Shown piece after piece: positions 45,115 to 56,200 of a stretch of DNA of 64,000 bases; position 1 is the first letter of the stretch; each line of letters begins with the position of its first letter. Source of the DNA: Culex pipiens pallens (lineage: Eukaryota > Arthropoda > Insecta > Diptera > Culicidae); contig NC_068938.1 in NCBI RefSeq assembly GCF_016801865.2, positions 82,224,886-82,288,885 on the forward strand. Reading direction: 5' to 3'. The position numbers and the translations under genes were made by a program. The notes beneath the pieces were generated by a model. The model made no database searches. It was given only the letters and a program-made list of their open reading frames with translations, and had not been told where the DNA came from.

Positions 45115-45759
45115 TTTTAGCTATAGAGAAGTATGGTCAAAAAATCTACCTCAATCTTTTATGTAAAAATGCAATTGATAAAGGGCTCCGTTTTCAAGAT
45201 ATAGCCACCGAAAGTTAAATTTTAACGAAATATTTGCAGTTTTTCGTTTTTTTTTAAATAGTGACCATGAGTGACCATTTCTGAAAATATTGTTTTGAAA
45301 AGGTCAGAAAATCTCAACCCCCCCCCCCCCCCCCTCGTGGACAATTGTACATACAAAAAAAACTTTTTTATATGGAGCTATATCCCCCCCCCCACTGTCT
45401 ACGTGGTTTATGGACATTCAAGATTGGACCCCTGGTTGTTGAGATACAGCGGCTTCAAGAAAAAGAAACATGAAAATTTTAGTTTTCTAAGTCTCACCCA
45501 AACAACCCACCATTTTCTAACGTCGATATAGAAGTCGATTAGAAGGCGTAGATTGCGAGATAAAATTTTGGTGTATTTTCTAGATTAAAAAAAATCTCAA
45601 ACATATTCCTGAAAAGTCAGATTTTCAAAACCGGCTCAAAAATTGCAGGTTTTGTCCCCTTAAAAAAACCATTTAAAAAAAAACAAAAATAAAAAAATAA
45701 GATTTAAGGAAATACTTTTTTTTTGCTGAAAAAATTAGAATCGGTATTTTTTGTGTGTA

Positions 45760-46699
45760 GGGTGGGGAGTGGGGAGACTTGATCCCCTTTTTTGTATCGC
45801 CCATAACTCTGTCAATTTCTCACAAAACTTTGAACTTTTTGCATCAATTGAAAGCTTAAACATTCAATTATGTTTGAATGATAAGGGTATTTCATCAGAT
45901 GAACTCTTCGAATCATGCCAAGTGTTTTAAAAAAATATTTTAAACCGGCATTTTCAAAATGTTAGGGGTAACTTGATCCCCCTTTCAACATTTTGAAGAA
46001 ATCTTAAGCAAAATGTTTCTTATTCATCCAAACTTTTAATTTTTTATAAGTTACAGCAATTTCACATAAAACCTGTACGTTTGTGTTCAAAATATAACAA
46101 GTTTAGTATGTAAAATATTTAAAAACTTAAAATATTCTTTTTTAGACCAAAATTGAGCATGTTTACAAAAGCTGGTATTTTTTGTTTACAAAACATTTGA
46201 AAAATGGTTCAAACTGCAGTAAGTTATGTACAACTATACTAAAGGAAACTATGTACGAAAACCCAGCCCAATTAATTAAGCTTGAGGCTAATTCAAGTGA
46301 CTGTAAAAATGCAGGGATCAAGTCTCCCTAAACGTACTTTTTTAAACAATTGATTGTAAAATAGTATGACGATAAATTTAACGTCAAATGCTTATGGGTT
46401 TTGGAGTTGATAAGTTTATCAAACAATTCGAGTATAAAAAATATTTTTTTGAATAAATTTTGAGTGTTTTCTATACATATCAAAACAAAGAAAAAAGATC
46501 TCTTGGAGGTTTTTTGCAGCACTTTTTAGAAAAGTGTGTGTAACTCAATCTAAACATTTTTTATTTTTTTCTTTGTTTTCTTACAATGAGTTTTAGTCAA
46601 TTTCGAACAACTTTCTAGAACAAAGCTAATTTTTTAACCCACATGCTGACGAGATACAAGTGTCCCCGGGGATCAAGTCTCCCCAGCCCCACTCTCCCC
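45760..46699. mobile_element. 940-bp TIR element with TA duplication
   Basis: The ends gggtggggagtggggagact and gtctccccagccccactctc are near-complementary and both outer edges are TA. Variants of acttgatcccc and gggatcaagtctccc recur inside. No transposase ORF. Confidence 0.8.
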
Positions 46700-47640
46700 T
46701 ACTTATTTGTTCTGAACAGTCCTCATCAACCTATTTTTTTACCAAAACACCAAATCAATCAGAAAATTCTTCCAAAAGGTACAGATTTTTGATTTTTCAC
46801 GTACCCAAAATGTTTGAGCCAAATAAAAAATACACGCACTAAAACAATTTGTAAAGAATTATTAAGAAATAGTGTCTTAATTACAAATATGATTCGATTT
46901 CTTATTCAAGCCTTCATGAAAATGAAAACAAAACTTCAAAATATTATGCACAAAATGATTAAAAAACATACAAAAGAATAGAAAAAAAATGCTGGAAAAT
47001 ATATTTGGACCGAATAACATTCAAATTAAAATTTCCAGCTAATGATACAATCTACGAAGCAAAGCAAGCAAACCTTCGGAAAATCCAAGCAAAAAAATTA
47101 ATCAAGAAATTTTAAAACGTGACTTTATGAGGGGAACACATTTATTTGCGATTATGCGGAAACGGGCAGTTTATATGTTTCAATTATTTTTTCGATTGAA
47201 ATTAATGGAGCACAACGAAATCAATTGAAACACGACGATTTTTTTATGTTTCAATTAGAAGTTTTGAAAAAATAAAATAATAAACCGTGCTAAAAAAAAT
47301 TAATATGTTAAAAATTGCAATTGTCAAAAATCAATAATAAGAATTTGAAGAACAATATTTTATGGAGGCAAGTAAGGCAAAAACAAGTCAGTTTCAAAAT
47401 GTATTAAGAGAACAATACACCCAAAGGAAAAATATATCTCAAAATCTGCAACATTGGATTTGCTACAGGAAATGTCACATTTCATAACACTTTTTGCAGC
47501 AAGCCCGTAGATCATTTTTGCCCGCGTGTAAACATTTCAGCGATCTGCAGTTCTCACCAACACAATAATGCTGGCCCGTCCTCGAGCAACACTCCAAAGA
47601 AAAGAATATGTTGGTGCTCTTTCACTCACATTTCATCATG
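46700..47640. other. Intergenic DNA
   Basis: 46740-46830 is a fragment of repeat family C (acaccaaatcaatcagaaaa). The rest is AT-rich without gene signal up to the tRNA-like unit at 47641. Confidence 0.45.
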
Positions 47641-47722
47641 CGTCCATGGCGCAGTGGTAGCGTTTCGGATCAATAACCAAGAAGTTGGTGGTTCAATCCT
47701 CGTTCTGTTAAGGGTTTTTTTT
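47641..47722 (+). repeat. tRNA-like unit with pol III boxes and T-run
   Basis: The A box tggcgcagtgg (47647-47657) and B box ggttcaatcc (47690-47699) are at tRNA spacing, and a run of eight T at 47715-47722 could stop pol III. The acceptor and T stems pair poorly, so this is a SINE head or tRNA pseudogene and not a working tRNA. No SINE body is obvious downstream. Confidence 0.55.
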
Positions 47723-49637
47723 AGTGAAATACAACCAAAAAGCCGTCGGTAATGTCGATAATTGTCGGTAACGGGCAAAAATCTCATTCCCCTATATCGC
47801 AAAAATGCATGAGGACAGTTTTCATGCAGATTCTGATATACTATCATGCCGCCATGCATCACAATCATGCGACCGCCGTTTGGGTGTAATGAGAGCAAAA
47901 AGTGTGATTAACATTGAAAAATTTAAATAAGATAATATGCTCAATACTAATAGTTTATTCCATTAACATTGCAACTCCCAAGCCTTCCAAAAAAGTTGGA
48001 ACGATAACTTCAACTCACTGGTTCTCGGGCATAACTCAACCAATCGGGACGATTCTTGTTTCCAGTGAAATTTTGCAGAACTCTATCTGAACAATCGACA
48101 TTTTTTACAATCAAAATCACCACACATCGTTCCAACTTTTTGGGCGGCTTGGGCATCCGTGAAAGTTGGACAAACTTTGGGCGTTCCAGCGTTAATTGAT
48201 TAAATAAGGATTATAGAGAAAAATGTAGTTTAAACCTAATGAAACGCCATTTCGAAATCAATCAATATAATAACAAGGGACAAAGCCCCTTCATTAGTTC
48301 CAGTTTTCCAAACAAAAACCTCCAAACATTGTTGTGCTTTGTGACGTCCGCGAGCGCTGGATAGAAAGTGAGATTTCACAACGAATTCAGCAACGTCATG
48401 ATTAATGGGCAGGGCATGCGGCAAAGTGGATTAGCCACCACCACACAAGACACCGAACGTGAAGAAGTGACGCTATACAACTCGCAATAGTTGCAGCTGA
48501 CTGAACACTACTTGCGACGCGACGGTTTGTTGAAGCCGGAATCGCAGATCTAATCTAATCTCTTTTGTGGGTCAACGGTGGTTCGTGTTAAGTACGGTGG
48601 TTGATAAATCATTCTAATGAGGCATTGCGGATAAATGGTTGTCACTTTAAGTACCTACGCAAGATAGAAGTTTTCATTGTTGGGTCATTTTTCTAAGTGA
48701 CTCAAAAAGTTCTAGTAGGTCTTCAGAGCAATTCGGACTAAATTCCTCATAAAACTTAGAACTGCACTGTAAAGTTCTCAGCTGAGCGTTGCAACCTCGT
48801 TCTCGATAGATTCATTCTGCGATTATTCACTGGGTCCAGCTTTCATTTTTATTGCGCTAACACCACGACCTTCGGCCACAAAGGGTAGTTCGAATGTTCA
48901 ACAGCTTTTCCACAAAGCAAGTCCAACTTTACAAAGAGGTGTATGATTAAACTCGATTGCATGCTAACCAGCATTCTTATTTGATTGCTGCTTACCCTGA
49001 GCAGCGAACATTAAGTTTATAAAAAATAAACTCCAAGAACCATCAAAAGTCAAGATAAACCTACACTGAAAAAAAAATCTTCATAAATTTGTTACGAAAA
49101 TTAAGAACTAGATTCTGTTAACATAAGTATTTTGAAAGAAATCAAACATGAAAAATTAGTGCCACAAATTTTCATCAAATTTTTCACAGTGCAACAGGGT
49201 GCCCTTTACGAATTGGTATTAATGAAGCGCCACCCCTGTGACTACGGCTGGGCCACAAACTTTGTTTACATTTAAACTGGTCCCCGTCATCGCGCGTCGG
49301 TCCTATCAGTGCCGGTCGACCAACTAACCCGGTAGATGGGGTTTTCTCTCCTTCACCTGATGAACGTGAACTTTAATAAAGCAATGTGGTGGTAGAGTAG
49401 AGCAGACCATAGAGAGAGGAAGATAAAAAATACGAGATATCAACCGGCACGAAGCACGCGTTGCTGCGGCGTGTGCCACAATCCGATTTGGTTTTTTTTT
49501 GCTGCAGAAATAAAGGGGAAGTTTGACAGTTGTTGCACGCAGCTACAGAAAAAAACTTGGCTTTTTAAATGCAGAAAAGGTCGTAACCTCAAGGCATGCA
49601 ATTTTGAGAAAATTTAAATTGTTTTTTTTTTGTATTA
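47723..49637. other. Non-repetitive intergenic DNA
   Basis: No gene could be supported. 48200-49600 has moderate GC in places (for example 49230-49330) and no repeats recognised from elsewhere in the window. It could hold regulatory DNA or an untranslated first exon. Confidence 0.35.
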
Positions 49638-49702
49638 ATTATAGGTTTAACTTTTTTTTATAATATCCTTCATATTATAAAAAAAAAAGTTAAACCTATA
49701 AT
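49638..49702. repeat. 65-bp perfect-stem hairpin
   Basis: attataggtttaactttttt and its complement (aaaaagttaaacctataat) form a stem of about 27 bp around atatccttcatat. It is too short for a typical MITE and sits just upstream of the ORF1-only element. Confidence 0.7.
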
Positions 49703-49917
49703 AGTTGTGGTTATTTAAAAAACTTAGTTTAATAATTGTTGATATTTGTTATATTTCTTTGATATATAAAACCACTTTAGATACCACGCTAAACATAACC
49801 TACAACAAACTTAAGCATTTGGTACGGTATGCCCACGTATCTGATTCCTTTGTGGACCATCATTCAGTGAGGTACTCCTGGATTTTAGCTCCTGAAAAGT
49901 GCTTGAAAAGTGCAAAA

Positions 49918-50738
49918 ATGCCTCAGGGCAAGAAAAAGAGGCGGTCCTCACCAGCAGGATCGGCAGATTTGAAGAAGCTAAAGAATGCCGAAGCGCTACC
50001 TGCAAAGCCAGGCAGTTTGAGCAAGGACGCTCAAAAATTGTCTGGAAACCAGTTCGCTACCCTCCCTGTGGACGTGAGCGAGAAGGAAGAATTTGAACGA
50101 CGGGAAAAGTTGCCACCCATTTTTATGAAAACATCGTCATCGGACTCGGTGCGAAAGTGGCTGACCGGATTTATCAAATCTGGCGCTTTACGAGCTTCCA
50201 TTCGCTTGTGTGCTGATGGACTCAAAATTCTGCTACCTACCAGAAAGGATTACAACTACGTTCGGGATTTCCTGAACAACACAAAGATTGAATACTACAG
50301 CCATGACGATCCAGGTAAACGCCCCATGAAACAGGTCCTCCGAGGCCTGTACGACATGGATGTGAGTGTGCTGAAAGAAGAGCTCAAAACTCTTAAGTTG
50401 AACGTGATCGAAGTCTTCAAGATTACGAGACACAACAAGGACATCAAGTATCGTGATCAACTGTACCTGGTTCATCTCGAGAGAGGATCGACAACGCCGT
50501 CTGAGCTGAAAGCAGTTCGGGCAATTTTCAACATCATCGTGACTTGGGAACGTTATCGTCCAGTGCACCGTGACGTGACACAGTGTTCGAACTGCTTGCA
50601 GTTTGGACATGGTGGAAGGAACTGTTTCATCAAGAGTCGTTGTGCAACCTGCGGAGGTGAGCACAAAACTCAAGCTTGCAACACAATCAACGAGAACATC
50701 GAAGCCAAATGCTTCAATTGCGGCGGCGACCATTCTAC
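49918..50738 (+). pseudogene. Gag-like ORF1, N-terminal block (zinc-knuckle protein)
   Basis: The frame from ATG 49918 (MPQGKKKRRSSPAGSADLKK) has a basic N-terminus. A PRE_C2HC-type region lies at about residues 144-218 (LRGLYDMDVSVLKEELKTLK to ERYRPVHRDV). CCHC zinc knuckles follow: CSNCLQFGHGGRNC, CATCGGEHKTQAC and the start of a third (CFNCGGDH). This is the layout of Jockey-clade ORF1, an RNA-binding chaperone of LINE ribonucleoproteins. The third knuckle is cut by a DNA transposon at 50739. The upstream in-frame extension to 49705 is AT-rich and not convincing. The element is dead here because of the interruption. Confidence 0.85.
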
Positions 50739-52141
50739 CACAGACAACAGACGTTTGGGCTCGATTCTTCCCTTGTGTAAATCATTGCTACAGTTTTTTT
50801 AGTTGTGGCAATCCGTTTGTGGCGCTGCAGTCGCTTTTCCCTGACACATTGCCCGCTGTCAAAATATCGCTTTCCGCCTACTGTCATTTTCCATTTTGTT
50901 GGTTTTCAACGTTTGTAATCGTTTGTTCTGGATGAAAAGTTAATTTCAGCCGATTTCAGCAAAATCTGTCGTGCTTGCAGCTGCTTGACAAATGTGAGGC
51001 AACCAAAGTGGCCAACCTGGTTCCTGAACCGATTTTAGCCTCGACGGATTGCCGATTGGAGTACGGCATTGTTATATAGGAGGTGTGCAAACGACCGACG
51101 TTCCAATCAAGATCCCTAGGAAAATACGGTCGCTCGGTATCATCATCAACGCAACGGAAGCTGCCTCACTCCCCCCGCATCCGATTTTGATTTTATTTGT
51201 GTTCCTTGTCAGCATGATTCGCAAAATGACCTCTATGAAGGGGCTACGCTTCTTGAACCTGGTGCCACTCATGGAAGAGGATGGGGAGGGGAGGGGTGTG
51301 GAGGTGTTTGAGGATCGCTTGCACTGGAAATCCGGTGGGGGAAACTGACGCGCTGGGGAAAGCATTCAAGATTTAGGCCTTTAGTATGGCGACGAGGGTT
51401 CGCCGGAAGTGGCGGCACTTGAAGGTGGTGTGGGTTTCGAAGGCGTTGAAGAGGTTGGTGTCTTGGAGGTGAGGGTTGAAGTGATCGTGGTAGCTGGTTT
51501 GTCGGTTCCTGAGATAATCTCCGGAATGCGGTCGTTTGGGGTTATAACGTTAACGGAGTTGGCCGTGCTAGTAGCTCTTGCTGACGGCGCCGATGACTTC
51601 CAGACTTTATCGGAACCAGTTCCGGATTGTTTCGTTTCTGGTTCCGGATCTTTTCTCCTCCAAGAAACGCTTGCCCATCCTACCGATTTCCACCGGGTCT
51701 CCTACTCCTTTTCGCTCTTCTCTGTTGGTTTTGTTTATAAACACAACCCGCAAGAATTTGACAGCCTCAAGCGCGGCCTTGGTTGCTGTGTTTAAAAAAG
51801 CATCAGACCAGATTTTTTTTTTTAATATCGATAATTAAATGAAAAAAAACTTCCATGTGCTCGTAAATCGTGTTAATTAATAATTAATGTAGATTTGCAA
51901 TAGCATAAAAACATAATCTTTACCTTTTTACATTTTTTCCGAAAAATTGAAATAATATATTTTTTAAATATTTCTGGGTGATGCATTTTCAAACACACCT
52001 TCTCAGAAAACCATCATGGCTGCTTTAGAGAGTGGCAATAGGCTAACAGATGGCGCTAGTAGATTAGCAGGATGCGGCTGCCATGTTTTTACACACGATT
52101 TTCAAATTATTTTGTTCTAGCCGCTACGTCTGTTGTCTGTG
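50739..52141. mobile_element. 1.4-kb DNA transposon inserted in ORF1
   Basis: The terminal repeats cacagacaacagacgt and acgtctgttgtctgtg are perfect, and attctac is duplicated on both sides (50732-50738 and 52142-52148). Removing the element and one duplication restores the ORF1 frame. No transposase is recognised. On the minus strand a two-frame, Ser/Thr/Pro-rich coding-like stretch (about 51365-51800) is present, of unknown origin. The superfamily is not assigned (7-bp duplication). Confidence 0.85.
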
Positions 52142-52551
52142 ATTCTACCAAGAATCGAAGCTGCCCAAAACGTGCTGAGTTTGTAAAAATTCGGCAGCAA
52201 GCGACGACGAGGCACCAACCAAATCGTCGCAAAACACCACCAACTTTCACGGACGTGGATTTTCCTGCTTTGGCGTCACCAGGAGCAGGATCTACTCGAG
52301 TGGTTCCAAATCTGCAGCCATTGCCGTTGAATCAGCGGCAAAGAGTTGCAGAGCATACAACACCTCCAGGCTTCAGTCAGCAACCGAGGAAAAACCAACC
52401 AACATCAACGGGTGAAGGCAGTAGTGACCTGTTTTCACCACAAGAACTTCTGAACATTTTCATCGAGATGACAACAACACTGCGTGGTTGCAAAACTCGC
52501 CAGGAACAAGTAAGAACTCTTGGAGCATTTATCTTAAAATACAGTTCGTAG
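52142..52551 (+). pseudogene. Gag-like ORF1, C-terminal block
   Basis: After the transposon the frame continues STKNRSCPKRAEFVKIRQ, supplying the final Cys of the third zinc knuckle, then a Pro/Gln-rich segment with TPPTFTDVDFPAL and NQPTSTGEGSSDLFSPQELL. It ends at TAG 52549-52551 after GAFILKYSS. The total spliced-out length would be about 408 residues, normal for a Jockey ORF1. Confidence 0.8.
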
Positions 52552-52594
52552 TTTACTCTTTCTAGTGATTTTGAATATTTCAATGGATTTACTT

Positions 52595-55109
52595 CAGGGT
52601 GGCCACCTCGGGAAAAAACCGGGAAAACCGGGAAAAAACCGGGATTTTTATCCACCGGGAGAAAACCGGGAAAAACTCGGGAATTCGACCGACAAACCGG
52701 GAAAATATTTTAAGTTTCGTTAAAATTTGACAGAAGCCTCTTTAATGTATTCAATATGTTCTTTTCTCAATAAGAATATTATTCCTGTTATTCTAAATGA
52801 AGAATTCGCGAAATCTATGTTTGAAAAAAATATTTTAGAAATGGTCACTCATGGTCACTATTTTTAAAAATCGAAAAACTGCAAATATTTCGCTGAAATC
52901 AATCTTTCGTAGCTATATCTTGAAAACGGGGCCCTTTATCAACAAATCTGTAAAGTAATTTTCGATTGCAAATTCAATTTTGCATAAAAAAATGAGGTCA
53001 AAAAAAATTTATGTATGAAATTTCGATTTTTTCCAAAAATCACCAGTTTTTCAAAAAATCATAACTCGGCGGCAGATTTTTTGACCATGTTTCTCTATAG
53101 CTCAAAAGTTGCGGATTTTTGTCCCTTAAAACATATCAAAAAATCTCGAAAATCAAAAAATACTTATTTTGGGAATTTGAGTTTTTGTAAAAAAAAAAGT
53201 TAATAAAAAAATCGGGAAATTTTTTTTTCCGTGTACCTATTTTTTTCTAAATAGTCCTTAACAATACCTACAACTTTGCCGAAGACACCAAATTGATCAA
53301 AAAATTCCTTCAAAAGTTACAGATTTTCGAATATGTACGTACCATTTTTGTATGAACAGCTGCCAAATTTGTATGGAAATTTATATGGACAAACTAATGA
53401 TGCAAAATGGCTTCTTTGGTCATAGGGAAGGCCCCCACAAAGTTTGAGCCAAATCAAAAAATACAAAAAATAAAAATGGTCGAAATCGGCCGGTTTTGTA
53501 GAGAATTGCTCGATAGACTCATGCTTCTTGGCTATGGATTTTTTTTCTGTTGCATCCTATGATACTTTTACCAGGCGAATTTGTTTTTTTTTTTGAATAA
53601 AGCAAAATGTTTGCTCTACCAGCGGTTCTCAACCTGGGGTACATGAACCCCTGGGGGTACCACGAGCGGTCTCAGGGGGTCCGGAAGACAAACCCCGTAA
53701 TGGCGGACATTTACCCCATCTTTGCTAAAATATTAGTTTTGCATAAAATTAAAATTGGGAACAACATTACAGTAAATATCTCTCTAAATTTAAAGATCAA
53801 AACTTTTCCTTCAAATTGTCACACAAAATACACTCTTTTAAAATATTTTTCTTGGCCTGTGTCTCAGCAACAAAAGAATGGATCAAAAATGTTCAAAAAA
53901 GAATGCTGTAAAGAATTTTCTCAACCATTTGATTTTTTAGAGATAAAATAGAATTATTTTTTAATTGAAAATAGCTACAACTTCAAAAAAATATGTGTAG
54001 TATGTTTAAATCTAAAAAAAAATCAAAGAACAAGCCATAGTCTCAACATTTGAATGCAAAAAGTGTTAAAAAAATGCATTTTACGCTAGTTCAGTTGTTT
54101 TGCAATCATTAGTCTTCAAAAAATGTAAGATTTGACGAAAACAAAAAAATTAACGAAAAAAAAACTAAAGATCAAAAATTTTCAAAAATTCAAGAGATTA
54201 TCAAATCAACCCAAACATGCTTAAAAATGATTCAAGACGCAAGGGAATGCATTTTAAATTGATTTCAGCTGATTGCACTTAAATTTCCATTGAAATTTTG
54301 ATGTTTTTTGAAAAAAAGATAAAAATTTTTGTCCCCTGATTTTTCGGGGCAACAAAAACTTTAAATAAAATGTGTACCCGCCTTATGTGTTGTTGAAAAA
54401 ATCACAGCACGATAATTTTTTAATTGTTTTTACCATTATGTTTTGGGTTTTTCAGAAAGTATTTTTTATTAAATTTATTCTAAAAAGAAAGTTTCAAGGT
54501 ATCGATTTTTTTTACATTTGTATGGCACTTTTCCTGCGCTGCTGCCAAAGTGTATACATTTTTGTTTGGACTAATGATGCAAAAAGACTTTTTTGGTTAA
54601 AAAGAAAGTACTCACATAATTAAAAAAAAATCACAGAACTTGATAATTCTTGGAAGAGTTGTTCTTTTTGAATTCATAAAACCTTTTTTCAAAGAAAATT
54701 AACGAGCATTTACATCAATGTTGATAACAATATATTTTTGTAAATCTATTTTACAAAATTAATAAATTCTATTTATAGTTTATCTTATTTAAAAAATAAA
54801 AACGACTTTTGATGAAACAACCCAATAATTTGAAAATTAGAGGTTTGATTGATAACAGATAAAAACGGCTTCGTTTACAACTTACTTACTTTTTACGCAA
54901 GAAAAAAAAAAGCTTTCAATTCTTGAGGAATTCAAACTTTGAACCAAATGTATGCGTTCAAAAAGTATGATGATATTAACGTTAGCCTAAAAAACATTGT
55001 AATTTGGTTTAAAAACATTCCTGAAAATTCCTTCTGGTCTCGGGAGAAAACCGGGAGAAAACCGGGAGAAAACCGGGAAATTGAAAATCGAAATCTGGTG
55101 GCCACCCTG
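52595..55109. mobile_element. 2.5-kb TIR element with CCGGGAAAA subterminal repeats
   Basis: The ends cagggtggccacc and ggtggccaccctg are exact inverted repeats, with tttactt duplicated on both sides (52588-52594, 55110-55116). Both subterminal zones carry tandem ccgggaaaa/ccgggagaaaa words (52613-52705, 55036-55083). The interior holds a reversed family C repeat (about 52840-53520), a hAT-like end and low-complexity DNA, with no transposase. It is therefore non-autonomous and has itself collected insertions. Confidence 0.85.
53619..53700. mobile_element. hAT-like transposon end fragment
   Basis: cagcggttctcaacctgggg followed by tacatgaacccctgggggta and ggtctcagggggtccgg is the classic look of a hAT terminal repeat. 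No partner end was seen, so it is a fragment nested in the 52595-55109 element. Confidence 0.5.
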
Positions 55110-55394
55110 TTTACTTTTTTTTTTTAGTTTTAGGTTAGGATTAGCTGTTAAAGTGATTTTTTTCTTTTTTACCCAAATGTATTCAATTCAATGCAATAAT
55201 GTAAAACAATTTGAAGCAAATAAATAAATGTGATCAGTTAATAATAGAACGAAAAATACAACAAAGATGAAGAGCATTAGGCCATACCACTTATCATGTA
55301 AAAGAAATGTAATTATTATAAGATTGTTCAATAAAGACATATTTAATTTCAAAAAAAAAAAAAACATTTGAAAATCAGTATCTTTTGCAGGAAT

Positions 55395-56200
55395 AATCTA
55401 ATCGATTTGGTGTCTTCGGCCAAGTTATAGGCATTACTAAGGATTTTTCAGAAAAAATAGACACACAAAAAAAATAAGTTTTTTTAACAACATTAAATTT
55501 CAGTGTCCGTATTTTCATAAAAATCATGTTTTTATTGGAAAATTATTATTTTTTTTTTTAAATATACCAAAACCTTTTTGGACTACAATTTTTAATGTAA
55601 AATAAAATTTTCGAGATATGGTCACTAACAGTTTGAATAAAATTGCAGTTTTGCGAAAATAAATCCCATGAGAGAACATTTCTGAAAATACTTCTTTTTT
55701 TTTTAAAAAAAAAAGCACAAAAAATTTACTCAAATTTCGTCGAAGAAACATTTAAGATTGGATTTCTGGTTGCTGATTAAAGTCTAATATTGAAAATTTG
55801 GCCCTTACAAAATGAAAGTCTTGATTCCAAAATATTTTTGAGAATTTTCAGAAATGGTCTCTCATGGGCACTGTTTTTGAAACTCGAAAAACTGCAATTT
55901 TAATCAAACTGTATGTGGCCATATCTCGAAAATTAGATTTAACATTAAAAATTTATGTCAAAAAAGGTTTTGATAGGCTTTTTTTGTTGAAAAAACATTT
56001 TTTTTTAAACATAACTCTCAATTTTTTGCAATTTTTTGTTCCTTAATAATATAAAAATATTTTAATAAAAAAGTACGGACTTTGGAGAAATTAAATTTTT
56101 TGAAAAAAACGTTATTTAAGAAAACCGGCAATTTTTTTTTCCGTGTGCCTATTTTTCTGAAAAGTCCATAGGCCTACAACTTTGTCGAAATTTTTTGAGC
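55395..56200. repeat. Diverged fold-back related to family C
   Basis: The left phrases gatttggtgtcttcggccaa and aaaatagacacac pair with gtgcctatttttctgaaaag and cctacaactttgtcgaaat on the right. Inner phrases with catgagagaacatttctga and tcagaaatggtctctcatg meet near 55780. It is older and more diverged than the other fold-backs. Confidence 0.6.

Larger units (their letters stand above)
43620..45600. repeat. Host repeat (family C), interrupted by a retroposon
   Basis: 43620-44004 and 45115-45600 together match 62630-63480 (same strand) and 52840-53520 (reverse). Shared phrases are ggtgtcttcggcaaagttgt, gctatagagaa and agtgaccatgagtgaccatt. The interruption at 44005-45114 is absent from the other copies. 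A C-run near 45318-45333 is a local feature of this copy. Confidence 0.75.
49918..55364 (+). mobile_element. Jockey-like retroelement with ORF1 and poly(A) but no reverse transcriptase
   Basis: The 5' limit is uncertain; the ORF1 start is used. After ORF1 (two blocks, 49918-50738 and 52142-52551) only a short 3'UTR follows (52552-52594 and 55110-55350). It ends with AATAAA at 55330 and 14 A residues at 55351-55364. No ORF2 fragment lies between the ORF1 stop and the poly(A). Two DNA transposons (50739-52141, 52595-55109) are nested inside and must be removed to read the element. Confidence 0.75.

Noticed and set aside
51049..51795. Plus-strand frames inside the 50739-52141 transposon
   Set aside because: Composition is better explained by the antisense Ser/Thr/Pro-rich frames, and neither strand gives a transposase.
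53015..53203. Repeated short frame (also on the minus strand at 62878-63111)
   Set aside because: It recurs because it lies in repeat family C. It is Phe/Lys/Ser-rich from AT bias and not conserved as a protein signal.
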